This document shows, one piece after another, positions 1 to 9,384 of a stretch of DNA of 64,000 nt. Within the stretch, counting starts at the first letter, position 1, and every line of letters starts with the position of its first letter. The DNA is from Pandoraea fibrosis (GTDB lineage: Bacteria > Pseudomonadota > Gammaproteobacteria > Burkholderiales > Burkholderiaceae): NCBI RefSeq assembly GCF_000807775.2, contig NZ_CP047385.1, positions 5,332,001 through 5,396,000 of the forward strand, written 5' to 3'. Under the pieces are notes generated by a model. It saw nothing but the letters and a program-made list of their open reading frames with translations, did no database searches and had not been told where the DNA came from. A program made the position numbers and the translations under genes.

Positions 1-1088
1 ACCTGTTCGGTTCAGTTTTTCAGGCGCTACTCAAGGCTGGGACCCTTGGCGCGATCAATTTGCTGGCCGCCTTCTTCGGGATTCTTACGGTCATTGTTGG
101 ATTCAGCTGGTATGGCACGATCACAGCCATCGCCGCCGGCACCATAGTGCGGGTGTGTTCCGCCACCCTATTGTTGATGGGGGCCTCGCTACTCACCTTG
201 CGGAAGCTCGCGCTGTTGCCTCAGCGAGCGACGATCAGCGAAACCGTGCGACTGCTTCGCGCCTGCGTACCGATCTTCATCGGCGGGGTCGCCAAGTCAG
301 TCGCTGAGAATACGCAGAACCTGCTACTGGCCAATGTGGTCTCGCCATCGGCCATCGCCGTGCTGGCCCTGACCCAGAAGGCTTTCCAGGTCTGCAACAT
401 GGTGCTGGCGCCGATTGGCTCCTCAATCTACTCGAACCTCACCCAGATCAAGGAGAAAACGAATACCCTCTATTTCTCGGCCCTCCTGGGCATCAGCATC
501 CGCAGCCACTTCCTGGTGTCCGTGCTGCTGGTGGCGACGGCACTCACGTTCAACAAATCGTTCGTCGCCCTGTGGGTAGGGGCTGAGAAGTTCGGCGGCC
601 TCGGCCTGTCCATCCTGCTGGCTGTGGCGATGCTCCTCGTCACCCGCTTCTCCTTCTTCAGCTTCCTTATTTACTCTACCGGGGAGTTCAAGAAGCCGCT
701 TATCTTGGAGACGAGTTACTCTGTCACAAAGATCGCGCTGCTGCTGGCCCTGATCCATCCTCTCGGCCTGTTCGCTGTCCCGCTGGCGGACGTTGTTGCG
801 GGAACTGTCTTCCTGTACAGCTTGAGCACTCGGCTCATGGCCCCTCATGTTCGGAGTTCCACGTTCGGTGCGGGCCTCTACACTAACGGTTGGATCGAGC
901 TCGGCGTTCTGACGGTGATTGGCTACGCTGCAATGGCCTGGCTCCCTCCGATCCAGGGGTGGCCAACATTGGCCATGAGCATCTCGGCCTATCTTGTGTT
1001 GGCTGCCGCCGTCGCGCTGGCGATCAATTTCCGCTTCCTCAATGCCTGTTCATACTTTCTCCGCCGCAGATCTGCGACAACCCAATGA
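1..1088 (+). CDS. Polysaccharide flippase (Wzx/MATE-like), 3' part
   Basis: This is the C-terminal part of a membrane protein that probably flips lipid-linked sugar repeat units across the inner membrane. The frame is open from the left window edge, so the true start lies outside. About 360 residues are visible, with many hydrophobic segments separated by short loops, as in polysaccharide-specific transport proteins of the MOP superfamily. Its stop codon overlaps the start of the fucosyltransferase gene (ATGA at 1085-1088), so the two are translationally coupled. The role is inferred from topology and from its place at the head of a glycosyltransferase cluster; no diagnostic catalytic motif exists for this family. 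Confidence 0.75.
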   Translation, partial: LFGSVFQALLKAGTLGAINLLAAFFGILTVIVGFSWYGTITAIAAGTIVRVCSATLLLMGASLLTLRKLALLPQRATISETVRLLRACVPIFIGGVAKSVAENTQNLLLANVVSPSAIAVLALTQKAFQVCNMVLAPIGSSIYSNLTQIKEKTNTLYFSALLGISIRSHFLVSVLLVATALTFNKSFVALWVGAEKFGGLGLSILLAVAMLLVTRFSFFSFLIYSTGEFKKPLILETSYSVTKIALLLALIHPLGLFAVPLADVVAGTVFLYSLSTRLMAPHVRSSTFGAGLYTNGWIELGVLTVIGYAAMAWLPPIQGWPTLAMSISAYLVLAAAVALAINFRFLNACSYFLRRRSATTQ

Positions 1089-2002
1089 CGGAACGCTCAC
1101 GCGTTGCCAACGACACCATGGACATTCATATCCTCTGCCACGGACTCGGAAATCAGCTTTCCCAATACGCCTTTACTCTTGCTCGGCGCAGTCTGAATCA
1201 GCGCGCCCACGCCTATTATGCGTTCAAGGAGCACAACGGCTATGAGCTGGATCGCCTTTTCGGCCTCAAGGAAGGGCTGCCGTGGTACCTGAGATTCGTC
1301 CCGCTCGTCTGCCGTCTTGGCACTTCACGCCGCTTCTATTCGGAGCGCACCGCCAATTTCATCCTGTCTCTGTTCCGCATCAAGGTCGTGGTGGAACCGA
1401 ACAACTATCGATTCGACCCTGAGCTCACGAAACCGTGGTTCGGGCTCCGAATCTTGTACGGTGGCTGGCACGACTGGCGCTATTTCCAGGCCGCCGAGCC
1501 CTTCGTTCGAGAGGCGTTCCGCTTCCCTGAGCTGGGCCCGGTTAATCAAAAGATCCTCGACGACATCGACAACTCGCACAGCGTCTCGATCCATGTTCGT
1601 CGCGGCGACTATCTGAAAGTCCAGAATCGCGCACTATTCGGAGACATTGCAACTGCCGGCTACTACAGGAACGCCATTAAGACGGTCGGCGAACATGCCG
1701 CACGCGCAGGCAAGACTCCAAAGTTCTTCATCTTTTCTGACGACATCGCTTGGTGTCAGGAAAATCTGGGCCTTCCAGATGCCTACTTCGTGAACGCCAA
1801 TCGCGGCAGCGATTCGTGGAAGGACATGGCGCTGATGGCCCGATGTAAGGTCAACATCATCGCGAACAGTACGTTCAGTTGGTGGGCAGCTTGGCTCAAT
1901 GGTCACCCGGACAAATTGGTGCTGTGTCCCACGAAATTCTCGAATCCGGACATCGCGCGCCAAACGATCTACCCGGCTACATGGCTACACATCGAAAGTT
2001 GA
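1085..2002 (+). CDS. Alpha-1,2-fucosyltransferase (GT11 family)
   Basis: A 305-residue glycosyltransferase expected to transfer fucose from GDP-fucose to a growing oligosaccharide at the cytoplasmic face of the membrane. The GT11 signatures are visible: GLGNQLSQYA near residues 20-29 and the donor-binding HVRRGDY near residues 169-175. A further conserved block, NSTFSWWAAWL, lies near the C-terminus. The start chosen is the ATG that overlaps the upstream stop; a second ATG at 1118, just before the first conserved block, is an alternative. Members of GT11 also include alpha-1,2-galactoside acceptors of varied type, so the exact acceptor is unknown. Confidence 0.85.
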   Translation: MTERSRVANDTMDIHILCHGLGNQLSQYAFTLARRSLNQRAHAYYAFKEHNGYELDRLFGLKEGLPWYLRFVPLVCRLGTSRRFYSERTANFILSLFRIKVVVEPNNYRFDPELTKPWFGLRILYGGWHDWRYFQAAEPFVREAFRFPELGPVNQKILDDIDNSHSVSIHVRRGDYLKVQNRALFGDIATAGYYRNAIKTVGEHAARAGKTPKFFIFSDDIAWCQENLGLPDAYFVNANRGSDSWKDMALMARCKVNIIANSTFSWWAAWLNGHPDKLVLCPTKFSNPDIARQTIYPATWLHIES

Positions 2003-2084
2003 TGCGAACACCATGCGCGAGAACGAATCATCATTTACTATCGCGCCCGTTCTGCCTCCCTCTAGCACCTAAATCTTGACTCCT

Positions 2085-3404
2085 ATGACTGTCACCATCT
2101 TCACTATCGTCGCGCGCAACTATTACGGATTGGCTCAAGTCTTGCGTAAATCCGTCATGCGTTATCACGACAATGTCGAATTCTTGGTATTCATTGCCGA
2201 TGGTATTACCGAGCCCGAGCGCGACCAGTTCGGTCCCGATGCCATCGACGCTGCGGCGCTCATGGGCGAGTATGTCTCCCAGGACAAGCTGGCAGAACTG
2301 GCATTCAAGTACAACCTGACCGAGTATTGCACCGCAATCAAGCCCTTCTGCTTCCAACATTTATTCGATACGACTGACTGTCGCGAGGCAATCTACCTTG
2401 ACCCGGATATTTTTGTGTTCGGGCCCATGACGCCCATCTTTGAGAAGCTTGCTAGCGCCGACATCGTACTGACGCCCCATATCCTCTTTCCCTCGTCGCG
2501 AGAGGGGAAGGGAAAGGACAGCAATATCCTGTCTGCGGGGATTTTCAATCTCGGATTTGCCGGGTTGCGGCGCTCCAATAGCGGGATCGCCTTCGTCAAA
2601 TGGTGGGGTCAACGTCTACTGGACCAATGCTTCGCCGACGGTCATAGCGCCCTATTCACGGACCAGAAGTGGGTCGATTTCGTCCCAGCGCTTTTCCCAG
2701 CTGAAGATATCGCGGTGATTCGCCATTGCGGAACTAATCTTGCGCCATGGAACTTCCATGAGCGCCGGGTGAGCAAATCAGAGGGCGATCAATTTTGGGT
2801 TGAACGGCGCGTCGATCCATCCGACCTCTTCGCAACGGAGACCGGCCGTGAGCCGGAGCCGGTCGTGTTCGTCCATTTCTCCGGGTTCGACTACAAGCGG
2901 CTGTGCAGCGGGGAAGTCACCCAATACAACATCGACGGTCTGACGTTCTATCAAGACTTGCAGCCTCTGATCGACCGGTACATGACTGCCATCCAGACGG
3001 ATCGCGAGACCGTGCTCAAGTTCCTGAGCATGACCTACCGCTACGCCAAGTTCAAGGACGGCAGTCCCATCATCGCCTTCCACCGCCGCCTTCTTCGGTC
3101 TGCGGTGGATGCTGGTATGCACTTCGAAGATCCATTCGCTGTCGGCGTGGGGACGTTCCACCAACGGCTTGTCGACAACAACCTGGTGCTGGAGGATGGG
3201 GCCGAGGGGGCCCAACTGGACAAGTCGACCAAGAACAACATGGCAGGCATTGATAGGAAACTCGCGATGGTGAACCGGGTCATGCGGGGGGTGAAGCGGG
3301 TCATCGGTTTCCGCCGCTACCTTTTGCTTCTGCGCCTAATGCGCCCCTATTCTCGCGCGGAGGCCCAGTTGCATCTCATCGATTCGAACCAAAACAAGCT
3401 CTAA
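2085..3404 (+). CDS. Glycosyltransferase with DxD motif (GT-A-like)
   Basis: A 439-residue soluble protein that resembles nucleotide-sugar transferases. The N-terminus (TVTIFTIVARNYYGLAQVL) looks like the first beta-alpha unit of a GT-A fold, and LDPDIFVFGPM near residues 105-115 provides the metal-binding DxD. I chose the ATG at 2085; a TTG three codons upstream is in frame but less likely. It follows the fucosyltransferase after an 82-base gap and precedes the AT-rich polymerase gene. The sugar donor and acceptor cannot be told from sequence. No membrane segments are seen. Confidence 0.75.
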   Translation: MTVTIFTIVARNYYGLAQVLRKSVMRYHDNVEFLVFIADGITEPERDQFGPDAIDAAALMGEYVSQDKLAELAFKYNLTEYCTAIKPFCFQHLFDTTDCREAIYLDPDIFVFGPMTPIFEKLASADIVLTPHILFPSSREGKGKDSNILSAGIFNLGFAGLRRSNSGIAFVKWWGQRLLDQCFADGHSALFTDQKWVDFVPALFPAEDIAVIRHCGTNLAPWNFHERRVSKSEGDQFWVERRVDPSDLFATETGREPEPVVFVHFSGFDYKRLCSGEVTQYNIDGLTFYQDLQPLIDRYMTAIQTDRETVLKFLSMTYRYAKFKDGSPIIAFHRRLLRSAVDAGMHFEDPFAVGVGTFHQRLVDNNLVLEDGAEGAQLDKSTKNNMAGIDRKLAMVNRVMRGVKRVIGFRRYLLLLRLMRPYSRAEAQLHLIDSNQNKL

Positions 3405-3543
3405 GCCGCCGCAAAGACTCCCCCCGATTACACTGCACTGCTATTCATTAGTCCAGAAGTGAGATTCCTCCGCGAAAAGGCAATTTAAATTTTTGTTGAA
3501 ATATTTAAATCACAGTTGAGCCGCCAAAAAATATAACTTCACA

Positions 3544-4650
3544 ATGAATATTTACGTCGCAACAATAGCATTATTGTCGCTTTTTTCTTATATTGAGGTA
3601 TTGGGGGGTAGTTCGACCACAAGACGGGTTATGCTTATGGTTACATTTCTCATTCTAGTGGCTCAAATCGGCCTACGCTGGGAGATGGGAACTGATTGGA
3701 CTCCATATCGAAACCATTTTGAACAGGAGCACTCATGGGAATCAGTTCTTTTAAATGTAACCATTGGATTTGAACTCGGCTACGGTCTATTTGTATGGTT
3801 AATAAATACCATATCCAAAGATTACACCGTATTTTTGTTAATTCACGCGCTAATATTTTACGCTCTTATTTTCAAAGCCTCCAATCAACTTAGCAAGTAT
3901 CCAATACTCACCTTACTGCTATTCTATGCAGCAACGATAGGGCTTACTGGTTCAAATCGCCAATTGTTGGCCCTTGCGATTTGTCTATATTCTTTGAAAT
4001 ACGTGGTCAATAAAAAATTGACCCCATTTCTTTTCTGCGTATCTGTTGCGACGCTTTTTCACACCAGCGCACTTCTCTTCTCAATTTATTATCTACTTAA
4101 CCGAGATCTAAAAAATCGAACCATATTTTTGTTGCTCACTCTTAGTGTATTCATTGGTCTTTCATCAATTCCAGCCATTGCATTTGACAGCATAGCTGGA
4201 TTTTTGGGGGGGACAATTAGTCAGAAAGCGGAATACTATATCAAAGGCTCAAGCATTGCTGGTGCTGACCTCAGCGTGCTAGGACTACTTCGAAGAATTC
4301 TGGTTCTCATTATTGGCCTATACATGTACCAGCCAACTGTCCGGCGCGTACCAACATTCAGAATATTTTTTAATGGCTATCTGGTCGGGCTAATTTTATA
4401 TTTTTTGTTTTCTCATTCTTTGCTAATTCTAGTGAATCGCGGCAGCCTTTATTTCAGCGTAATGGAGGCATTCATTCTTGCCTCAATTATTGTTACCCTA
4501 AAGGACAATTTAACCAAGATAATCGCCCTTGGTTTGCTTATTGCATACACCATTGTAGTATTCAATCAAAGCATTAGCGCTTATCCGGATTTATTCATTC
4601 CATACCAAGGAATATTCATCAACACCGAATATCACCGCAACCTTTATTAG
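3544..4650 (+). CDS. EpsG/Wzy-type polysaccharide polymerase, 3' end replaced by IS junction
   Basis: A 368-residue, very hydrophobic protein of the EpsG family, which polymerises lipid-linked repeat units at the outer face of the inner membrane. GLRWEMGTDW at residues 43-52 matches the family's usual early motif, followed by about ten predicted membrane segments. The gene and the 140 bases before it are clearly AT-richer than their neighbours, which suggests separate acquisition. The stop codon is not native: TA comes from the target and G from the first base of the adjacent insertion sequence. Joining the sequence across the element restores nine more codons (YEVQGAPKC) and a TAA at 5957-5959. 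Loss of nine residues may or may not abolish activity. Confidence 0.8.
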   Translation: MNIYVATIALLSLFSYIEVLGGSSTTRRVMLMVTFLILVAQIGLRWEMGTDWTPYRNHFEQEHSWESVLLNVTIGFELGYGLFVWLINTISKDYTVFLLIHALIFYALIFKASNQLSKYPILTLLLFYAATIGLTGSNRQLLALAICLYSLKYVVNKKLTPFLFCVSVATLFHTSALLFSIYYLLNRDLKNRTIFLLLTLSVFIGLSSIPAIAFDSIAGFLGGTISQKAEYYIKGSSIAGADLSVLGLLRRILVLIIGLYMYQPTVRRVPTFRIFFNGYLVGLILYFLFSHSLLILVNRGSLYFSVMEAFILASIIVTLKDNLTKIIALGLLIAYTIVVFNQSISAYPDLFIPYQGIFINTEYHRNLY

Positions 4651-5928
4651 TCGGTCCTGAAAATTTCGCAAGACCTTATGTAGCGGTGCAGAGGTAAACA
4701 ATAAGCGTTGCCGTATTTGCAGGATAGCGGCATATTTGCCTGGGTAATCCTGCAAATTCCGACGAGGTTTTATGCGGCCAAGGGTGAAAACGGGGAAGAG
4801 CGAGAGCTTTACATCGGACCGAGGCCGTCCGGGCACATGCACGCGATTGATAGCGGGTCTGCTGTACTTGCAGACAAAGGCGCCGATTGATCCGTCGAGC
4901 AGGCGGCTGGGCGAAGCGGGCGTGGAAGAACTGCTGGCCGAGACGATTGAAGCGGCGAAGAAGGCCCAAGTGATCAAGAGCACGGCCCTGAAGCGGGTGA
5001 TTGTGGACACGACAGTGATGGACAAAGCGATAGCGCATCCGACGGATTCACATTTGCTCGAGCGCTGCCGTGAACATCTGGTTAATAAAGAGGCAGCCCG
5101 GCACGGATTGAAGCTGCGTCAGAACTACAACCGCGAGGCGCCACGCCTAGCAAGCCAGATTGGCCGGTACGCCCACGCGAAGCAGTACAAGCGAATGAGG
5201 AAGGCGTTGCGCACGTTGCGCTCGCGCGTGGGTCGAGTGATGCGGGATGTGCAGCGCCAGACCGGCAAGGTGGCTGAGAATCGCCGAGCGGGATTGGAAG
5301 ATCTGATTGCGAAGACGAAGCGGGTTATGACGCAAGGGCAAAAGGACAAAGGGAAGTTGTATGCGCTGCATGCGCCTGAGGTGGATTGCATCTCAAAGGG
5401 CAAGGCGCGGCAACCGTATGAGTTCGGCGTGAAAGTGTCGATCACGACGACACACCGAGAAGGCTTGGTGGTGGGCGCGCGCTCGATGCCGGGCAATCCG
5501 TACGATGGGCACACACTGGAAGAAGCGCTCGAACAGGCGGGGATCCTGAGTGAGGTGAAGCCAGAAGTGGCGGTGGTGGATCGGGGTTACCGTGGCGTTG
5601 CGATACCGGGCGTGAAGATTTACCACCCGGGCTTGCGGCGCGGGATCACGCGTACGCTCAAAGCGATGATCAAACGGCGTAGTGCGATCGAACCGGCCAT
5701 CGGCCACATGAAAGCCGAAGGCAAACTCGGGCGGAACTGGCTCAAGGGATCGATTGGCGATGCGTTGAATGCCGTGCCGTGCGGCGCGGGCTACAACTTG
5801 CGCATGATCCTGAGGAGGCTGCGGCGTCTTTGCGCCCTGATTCTGGCTGCTGTTGTGGGCAGAAATTTCAATCTGACGCCGCTTGCGTAACACCCTCGAG
5901 CTGCGATATCGATTTGTTCAGAGGCGAC
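4650..5928 (+). mobile_element. IS5-family insertion sequence, decayed
   Basis: The element is bounded by imperfect inverted repeats: 4650-4668 (GTCGGTCCTGAAAATTTCG) and 5910-5928 (complement GTCGCCTCTGAACAAATCG), with about 13 of 19 positions equal. Both ends are flanked by the trinucleotide TTA (4647-4649 and 5929-5931), consistent with the 3-bp target duplications of IS5-type elements. An 11-bp perfect inverted repeat, ATTTGCAGGAT at 4715-4725 and its complement at 4747-4757, lies upstream of the transposase and may affect its expression. The transposase has internal deletions, so the copy is probably immobile on its own. Confidence 0.8.
4772..5890 (+). pseudogene. IS5-family transposase with N-terminal deletions
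   Basis: A 372-codon open frame for a DDE transposase. The three acidic catalytic positions appear to survive: D in RVIVDTTVMD, D in VAVVDRGYRG, and E in the region IEPAIGHMKAEGKLGRNWLKG. Compared with the usual length of this group, the N-terminal third is shortened: residues between the MRPR start and DRGRPG, between GLLYLQ and KAPIDPSS, and between SS and RRLGEAG are missing. The deletions keep the frame open, so the protein could be made, but the DNA-binding N-terminal region is badly reduced. I infer that it is inactive. The comparison is from memory of the family, not from an alignment. Confidence 0.75.
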
Positions 5929-5984
5929 TTATGAGGTTCAGGGTGCGCCAAAGTGTTAATAAATAGCATTCACTAATCTTCTCG

Positions 5985-7064
5985 ATGTCAAAATCTATCT
6001 TGTCCGCCATCGTGTACCTGGGATTCAATGACCCTCGTCAACACATTCGTGGTACTGAAAATGTTGTGCAAATGCAGGCCAATGCAGCACCTGGAAAGAA
6101 GTACTACGTCTTCAGGGCAGCTCACACTTCAGTGTTTCGGTGGAGAGGGATTGTCGCTATTGGATGTCCTAGCAACCTGATACTTGCATCAATATTCATT
6201 CGCCGATTGATCCAACGAATCGAGCGAAAAATCGGTCAACCGCCGATTATTCATGGTCATAGCTATTTGCTAACAGCGGTTTCATCTGGCGCCCCAATAG
6301 TCTTCACCGTTCATGACGGGCTAACATACCTGAAGCGCTGCTTCGGCTCCCGTGTTGTCTGGCCCTATCGATGGATAGAACGCTTTGTCTACTGGCGTGC
6401 TACGCGAATCCACGCGATTTCACGGTATGCGTGGTCGCAAGTGGTTGCCGGGTCTGCGGCGCAGAGTAAGGTCAGCTACATCTACAACTCACTGCCGCGC
6501 CCCCTTGACGCAACGGCCGATATGCAGGCAACGACGGACATTCCCCGCGCCAAGACCGAGTATCTGGTTGTACGCAGCATCGAGGATCGCGCTAACCTGG
6601 AACTAATCTTGGAATTCGCGCGGCACTGCCAGCGCGAGCAGCCAGACGCCACAATCCTAGTCGCCGGCAAGGGGCCGCTGTTGCAGCACTATCTGTCGCT
6701 GGTCGAGACTGAGCGCCTGTCCAACCTGAAGTTCCTCGGCTACGTTCCGGACGCGACGCTGGATGCGCTGTACCGTCGTGCGGCCTGCGTCCTCATGCCG
6801 GCCAAGTATGGCGAGGGCTTCGGTCTGCCTCTGATCGAGGCCTATGCCCGCGGTGTGCCCGCCGTTGGGTCACGGGTCTGCGCTGTGCCAGAGGTCATCC
6901 ACTCTGCGCCGCTGATGTTCGACAACGAACTTACCTCGCTTTGTGATGCCATTGCCGCTGCAGTCCGAATCCCGAGGCGGGATTTCGTAGCCCACTTCCA
7001 ATCCCGCTTTTCCCCTGGCGCGATCCAACGACAGTACCAGGCCTTCTACAGCGCTGTCGTTTGA
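5985..7064 (+). CDS. Glycosyltransferase family 4 (GT-B)
   Basis: A 359-residue retaining glycosyltransferase of the GT-B fold. The C-terminal lobe has the typical GT4 nucleotide-sugar site: GEGFGLPLIEAYARGVPAVGS near residues 276-295, in which the E-x7-E pattern binds donor diphosphate and ribose. Upstream, VAGKGPLL and LKFLGYVPDATLDALYRRAA are also standard for the family. It starts 53 bases after the right target repeat of the IS5-type element. Donor and acceptor are unknown. It acts in the cytoplasm during assembly of the surface polysaccharide. Confidence 0.85.
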   Translation: MSKSILSAIVYLGFNDPRQHIRGTENVVQMQANAAPGKKYYVFRAAHTSVFRWRGIVAIGCPSNLILASIFIRRLIQRIERKIGQPPIIHGHSYLLTAVSSGAPIVFTVHDGLTYLKRCFGSRVVWPYRWIERFVYWRATRIHAISRYAWSQVVAGSAAQSKVSYIYNSLPRPLDATADMQATTDIPRAKTEYLVVRSIEDRANLELILEFARHCQREQPDATILVAGKGPLLQHYLSLVETERLSNLKFLGYVPDATLDALYRRAACVLMPAKYGEGFGLPLIEAYARGVPAVGSRVCAVPEVIHSAPLMFDNELTSLCDAIAAAVRIPRRDFVAHFQSRFSPGAIQRQYQAFYSAVV

Positions 7065-7116
7065 GCCAGCCGCGCCCTTCAAGTGACATTCTCCGATCTT
7101 GTACATCTAATCCGCT

Positions 7117-7737
7117 ATGAATGAGTCAAAACATTTGCGCAAGCAATCACCTATGGGCCTGTACGGACCATTTCATCTGATGTGGATGATGGTCTGCCTG
7201 CTGGTGACCCGGCTTCTGTTCCGCCCCTGCCGGCTGGTCAGGCTGCCGATTGCCGTGCGTGGCAAGCGCAATATCCGCTTTGGCGAAGGCTTTGTCTGCG
7301 GCTACATGGTGCGACTGGATGCATGGGCGGACGCTGGCTGCATCACCTTTGGTCGTAACGTCCAAATAAATGACTTCGTCCACATCGGTGCCCGAAATCG
7401 AATCTTGATTGGGGACGACGTGCTGATTGCCAGTCGGGTTTTTATATCAGATCACGATCACGGAATTTACTCCGCAGTGCAGGGGAGCAGCAGCCCGGAC
7501 ATTCCCCCTTCGCACCGTGTAGAACCAACGGCCCCAGTGCACATCGGCAATCGTGTATGGATTGGCGAAGGAGCCGCTGTCTTGTCCGGGGTGTCGATCG
7601 GCGATGGTACGGTAATCGGCGCCGGCGCTGTGGTGACCAAAGACATTCCGGCCGATTGCATCGCGGTAGGAATTCCCGCGCGCGTAATACGACGTTTTGA
7701 CCGATCGACAAACACTTGGAAGGCTATCTCCAAATGA
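7117..7737 (+). CDS. Hexapeptide-repeat acyltransferase
   Basis: A 206-residue acetyltransferase of the left-handed beta-helix (LbH) type. Isoleucine-rich hexapeptide repeats run from about residue 80 to 190 (for example HIGARNRILIGDDVLIAS and VHIGNRVWIGEGAAVLSGVSIG). The loop with SDHDHGIY carries the catalytic histidine expected in WbbJ/WcaF-type O-acetyltransferases. A hydrophobic stretch near the N-terminus could attach it to the membrane. It probably acetylates a sugar of the polysaccharide from acetyl-CoA. Its stop overlaps the ATG of the next glycosyltransferase by an ATGA. Confidence 0.85.
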   Translation: MNESKHLRKQSPMGLYGPFHLMWMMVCLLVTRLLFRPCRLVRLPIAVRGKRNIRFGEGFVCGYMVRLDAWADAGCITFGRNVQINDFVHIGARNRILIGDDVLIASRVFISDHDHGIYSAVQGSSSPDIPPSHRVEPTAPVHIGNRVWIGEGAAVLSGVSIGDGTVIGAGAVVTKDIPADCIAVGIPARVIRRFDRSTNTWKAISK

Positions 7738-8816
7738 GGCTAGTGATTTCAGCAGTTAATTTCACCGAGGGTGGCCCTCTGACGGTGCTGCGGGACGCTG
7801 TCGAAGCGGCAACAACACACTTCCCAGACTGGGAAATTATCGTGGCTGTGAATCGCGTAGGTCTAATTCCACCGAGTCGCGCAAGGGAGATTGCATTCCC
7901 TGAACCCAAGTCATCCTGGTTGCGTCGCCTGCAATTGGAATGGTTTGGATTCCGTCGACTGTCACGCGAATTAAAGCCTGATGTATGGCTCTCGCTACAC
8001 GACATCACACCACGAGTTGAAGCTACTCGCCAGTACGTGTATTGCCACAATCCGGCACCATTTTGCACAGTTACGGTCCCGCTTGAGCAGCTGGACCGCT
8101 CTTTCAGGTTGTTCAGACGCTTCTACGGGCTCTTATATCGGTGCTTCATTCATCGGAACGCTGCCGTCATCGTCCAGCAGCAATGGCTTCGTGACCAGTT
8201 CAAAATGCGTTTTGGAGTTCGCCAAGTGATCGTGGCGCACCCGACGTCAGCGGTTGATAATTTTTCTCAACCTCACGCCAGCGCGCTACCTAGTACCTTT
8301 TTCTACCCTGCCTTTCCGCGCGTCTTTAAGAACATCGAGCTGCTCGGTGAATGCGCAGCGCGCCTGGAAAACAATCCGGCCTGGAACGGTAAGATTTTGA
8401 TCACGCTGGACGGCCGCGAAAATGCATACGCACGCACGATGCGCGAACGCTATGGACATCTACGTTCGCTTGTCTTCTTGGGTCTGCAGAACAAGCTGCA
8501 GATGGAAGCGCTGTATTCTGAGTGCGACGCGATCATTTTTCCATCCCTGCTGGAAACTTGGGGACTTCCAATCAGTGAAGCCAAGGCACGCAAGATTCCT
8601 GTGCTTGCAGCCGATCTTCCCTACGCGCGGGAGACGGTGGGGAACTACGATGCCATTCGGTTTTTCGATCCGCAGGATGCTGATTCTCTGGCTCAACTAC
8701 TTCTTAATTTGCATTTGGGAGCTGAAAGCCTCGGCACAGCCCGGAGTTCCGCGCCGGATGCCCCCTTCGCCGAGGATTGGAAGAGTTTGCTGAAGATGAT
8801 TCTGTCCGACTGTTAG
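7734..8816 (+). CDS. Glycosyltransferase family 4 (GT-B)
   Basis: A 360-residue GT-B glycosyltransferase. The N-terminus (MRLVISAVNFTEGGPLTVL) has the glycine-rich acceptor-side loop and the C-terminal lobe has PSLLETWGLPISEAKA near residues 269-284, the E-x7-E donor site of GT4. The ATG at 7734 overlaps the stop of the acyltransferase gene, so I prefer it to the in-frame start six codons upstream. It belongs to the same transcription unit as the two preceding genes. The sugar it transfers is not evident. Confidence 0.85.
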   Translation: MRLVISAVNFTEGGPLTVLRDAVEAATTHFPDWEIIVAVNRVGLIPPSRAREIAFPEPKSSWLRRLQLEWFGFRRLSRELKPDVWLSLHDITPRVEATRQYVYCHNPAPFCTVTVPLEQLDRSFRLFRRFYGLLYRCFIHRNAAVIVQQQWLRDQFKMRFGVRQVIVAHPTSAVDNFSQPHASALPSTFFYPAFPRVFKNIELLGECAARLENNPAWNGKILITLDGRENAYARTMRERYGHLRSLVFLGLQNKLQMEALYSECDAIIFPSLLETWGLPISEAKARKIPVLAADLPYARETVGNYDAIRFFDPQDADSLAQLLLNLHLGAESLGTARSSAPDAPFAEDWKSLLKMILSDC

Positions 8817-9019
8817 AAACTCGGGCACAGGGTGACACACAAAGCGGAGCGATGGCCGAGAATTGCGTCCGTATGGCTTGCACGACCGCATGCCGACGTT
8901 GCGCCAACAACATGTCTTTCAGGATTGGATTAGCCCCTTGAATCGCCGGACACAGTCACCCACGTAAAATTACGGGTAGACATACGATTGTGTTTTTGAC
9001 TAACAACAAGCTAGAAGTG

Positions 9020-9384
9020 ATGGAAGTGCTGACTGGGCCGGAGCGCCGGCGGAGATGGTCGGCGGATGAAAAGCTGGCGATGGTGCGTGAGAGTTTCGAG
9101 CCTGGCAAGTCAGTCTCGATGGCGGCGCGCCGCAATGGCGTCAATCCGAATCAGCTATTCCACTGGCGCAAGCTGTATCAGGACGGTAGCCTTTCGGCGG
9201 TCAGCTCAGGCGAGGAAGTTGTCTCTGCATCGGAATTGAGTGACGCCCTTAAGCAAATCCGGGAGCTTCAGCGGATGCTTGGTAAAAAACCATGGAGAAC
9301 GAAATTCTTCGTGAGGCGGTGGAGGTAGCGAAGTTGCGAAAATGGATTGCGCGCTCACCCTCATTGCCGGAGGACGACCAGTGA
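9020..9384 (+). pseudogene. IS2-type OrfA (transposase DNA-binding subunit), frameshifted
   Basis: The product has the helix-turn-helix of IS2 Orf[18 protein letters not shown], then [27 protein letters not shown], then a leucine-zipper-like segment ending LQRMLGKK. At 9284-9289 there is a run of six A; seven would restore [19 protein letters not shown] and the normal end SPSLPEDDQ with the TGA at 9382. The present frame instead runs into 16 unrelated codons and stops at 9328. This position is before the usual site of programmed frameshifting, so I read it as a mutation. Confidence 0.75.

Noticed and set aside
4650..5928. A functional IS5 transposase
   Set aside because: The frame is open, but three stretches of the N-terminal region are missing in comparison with the family.
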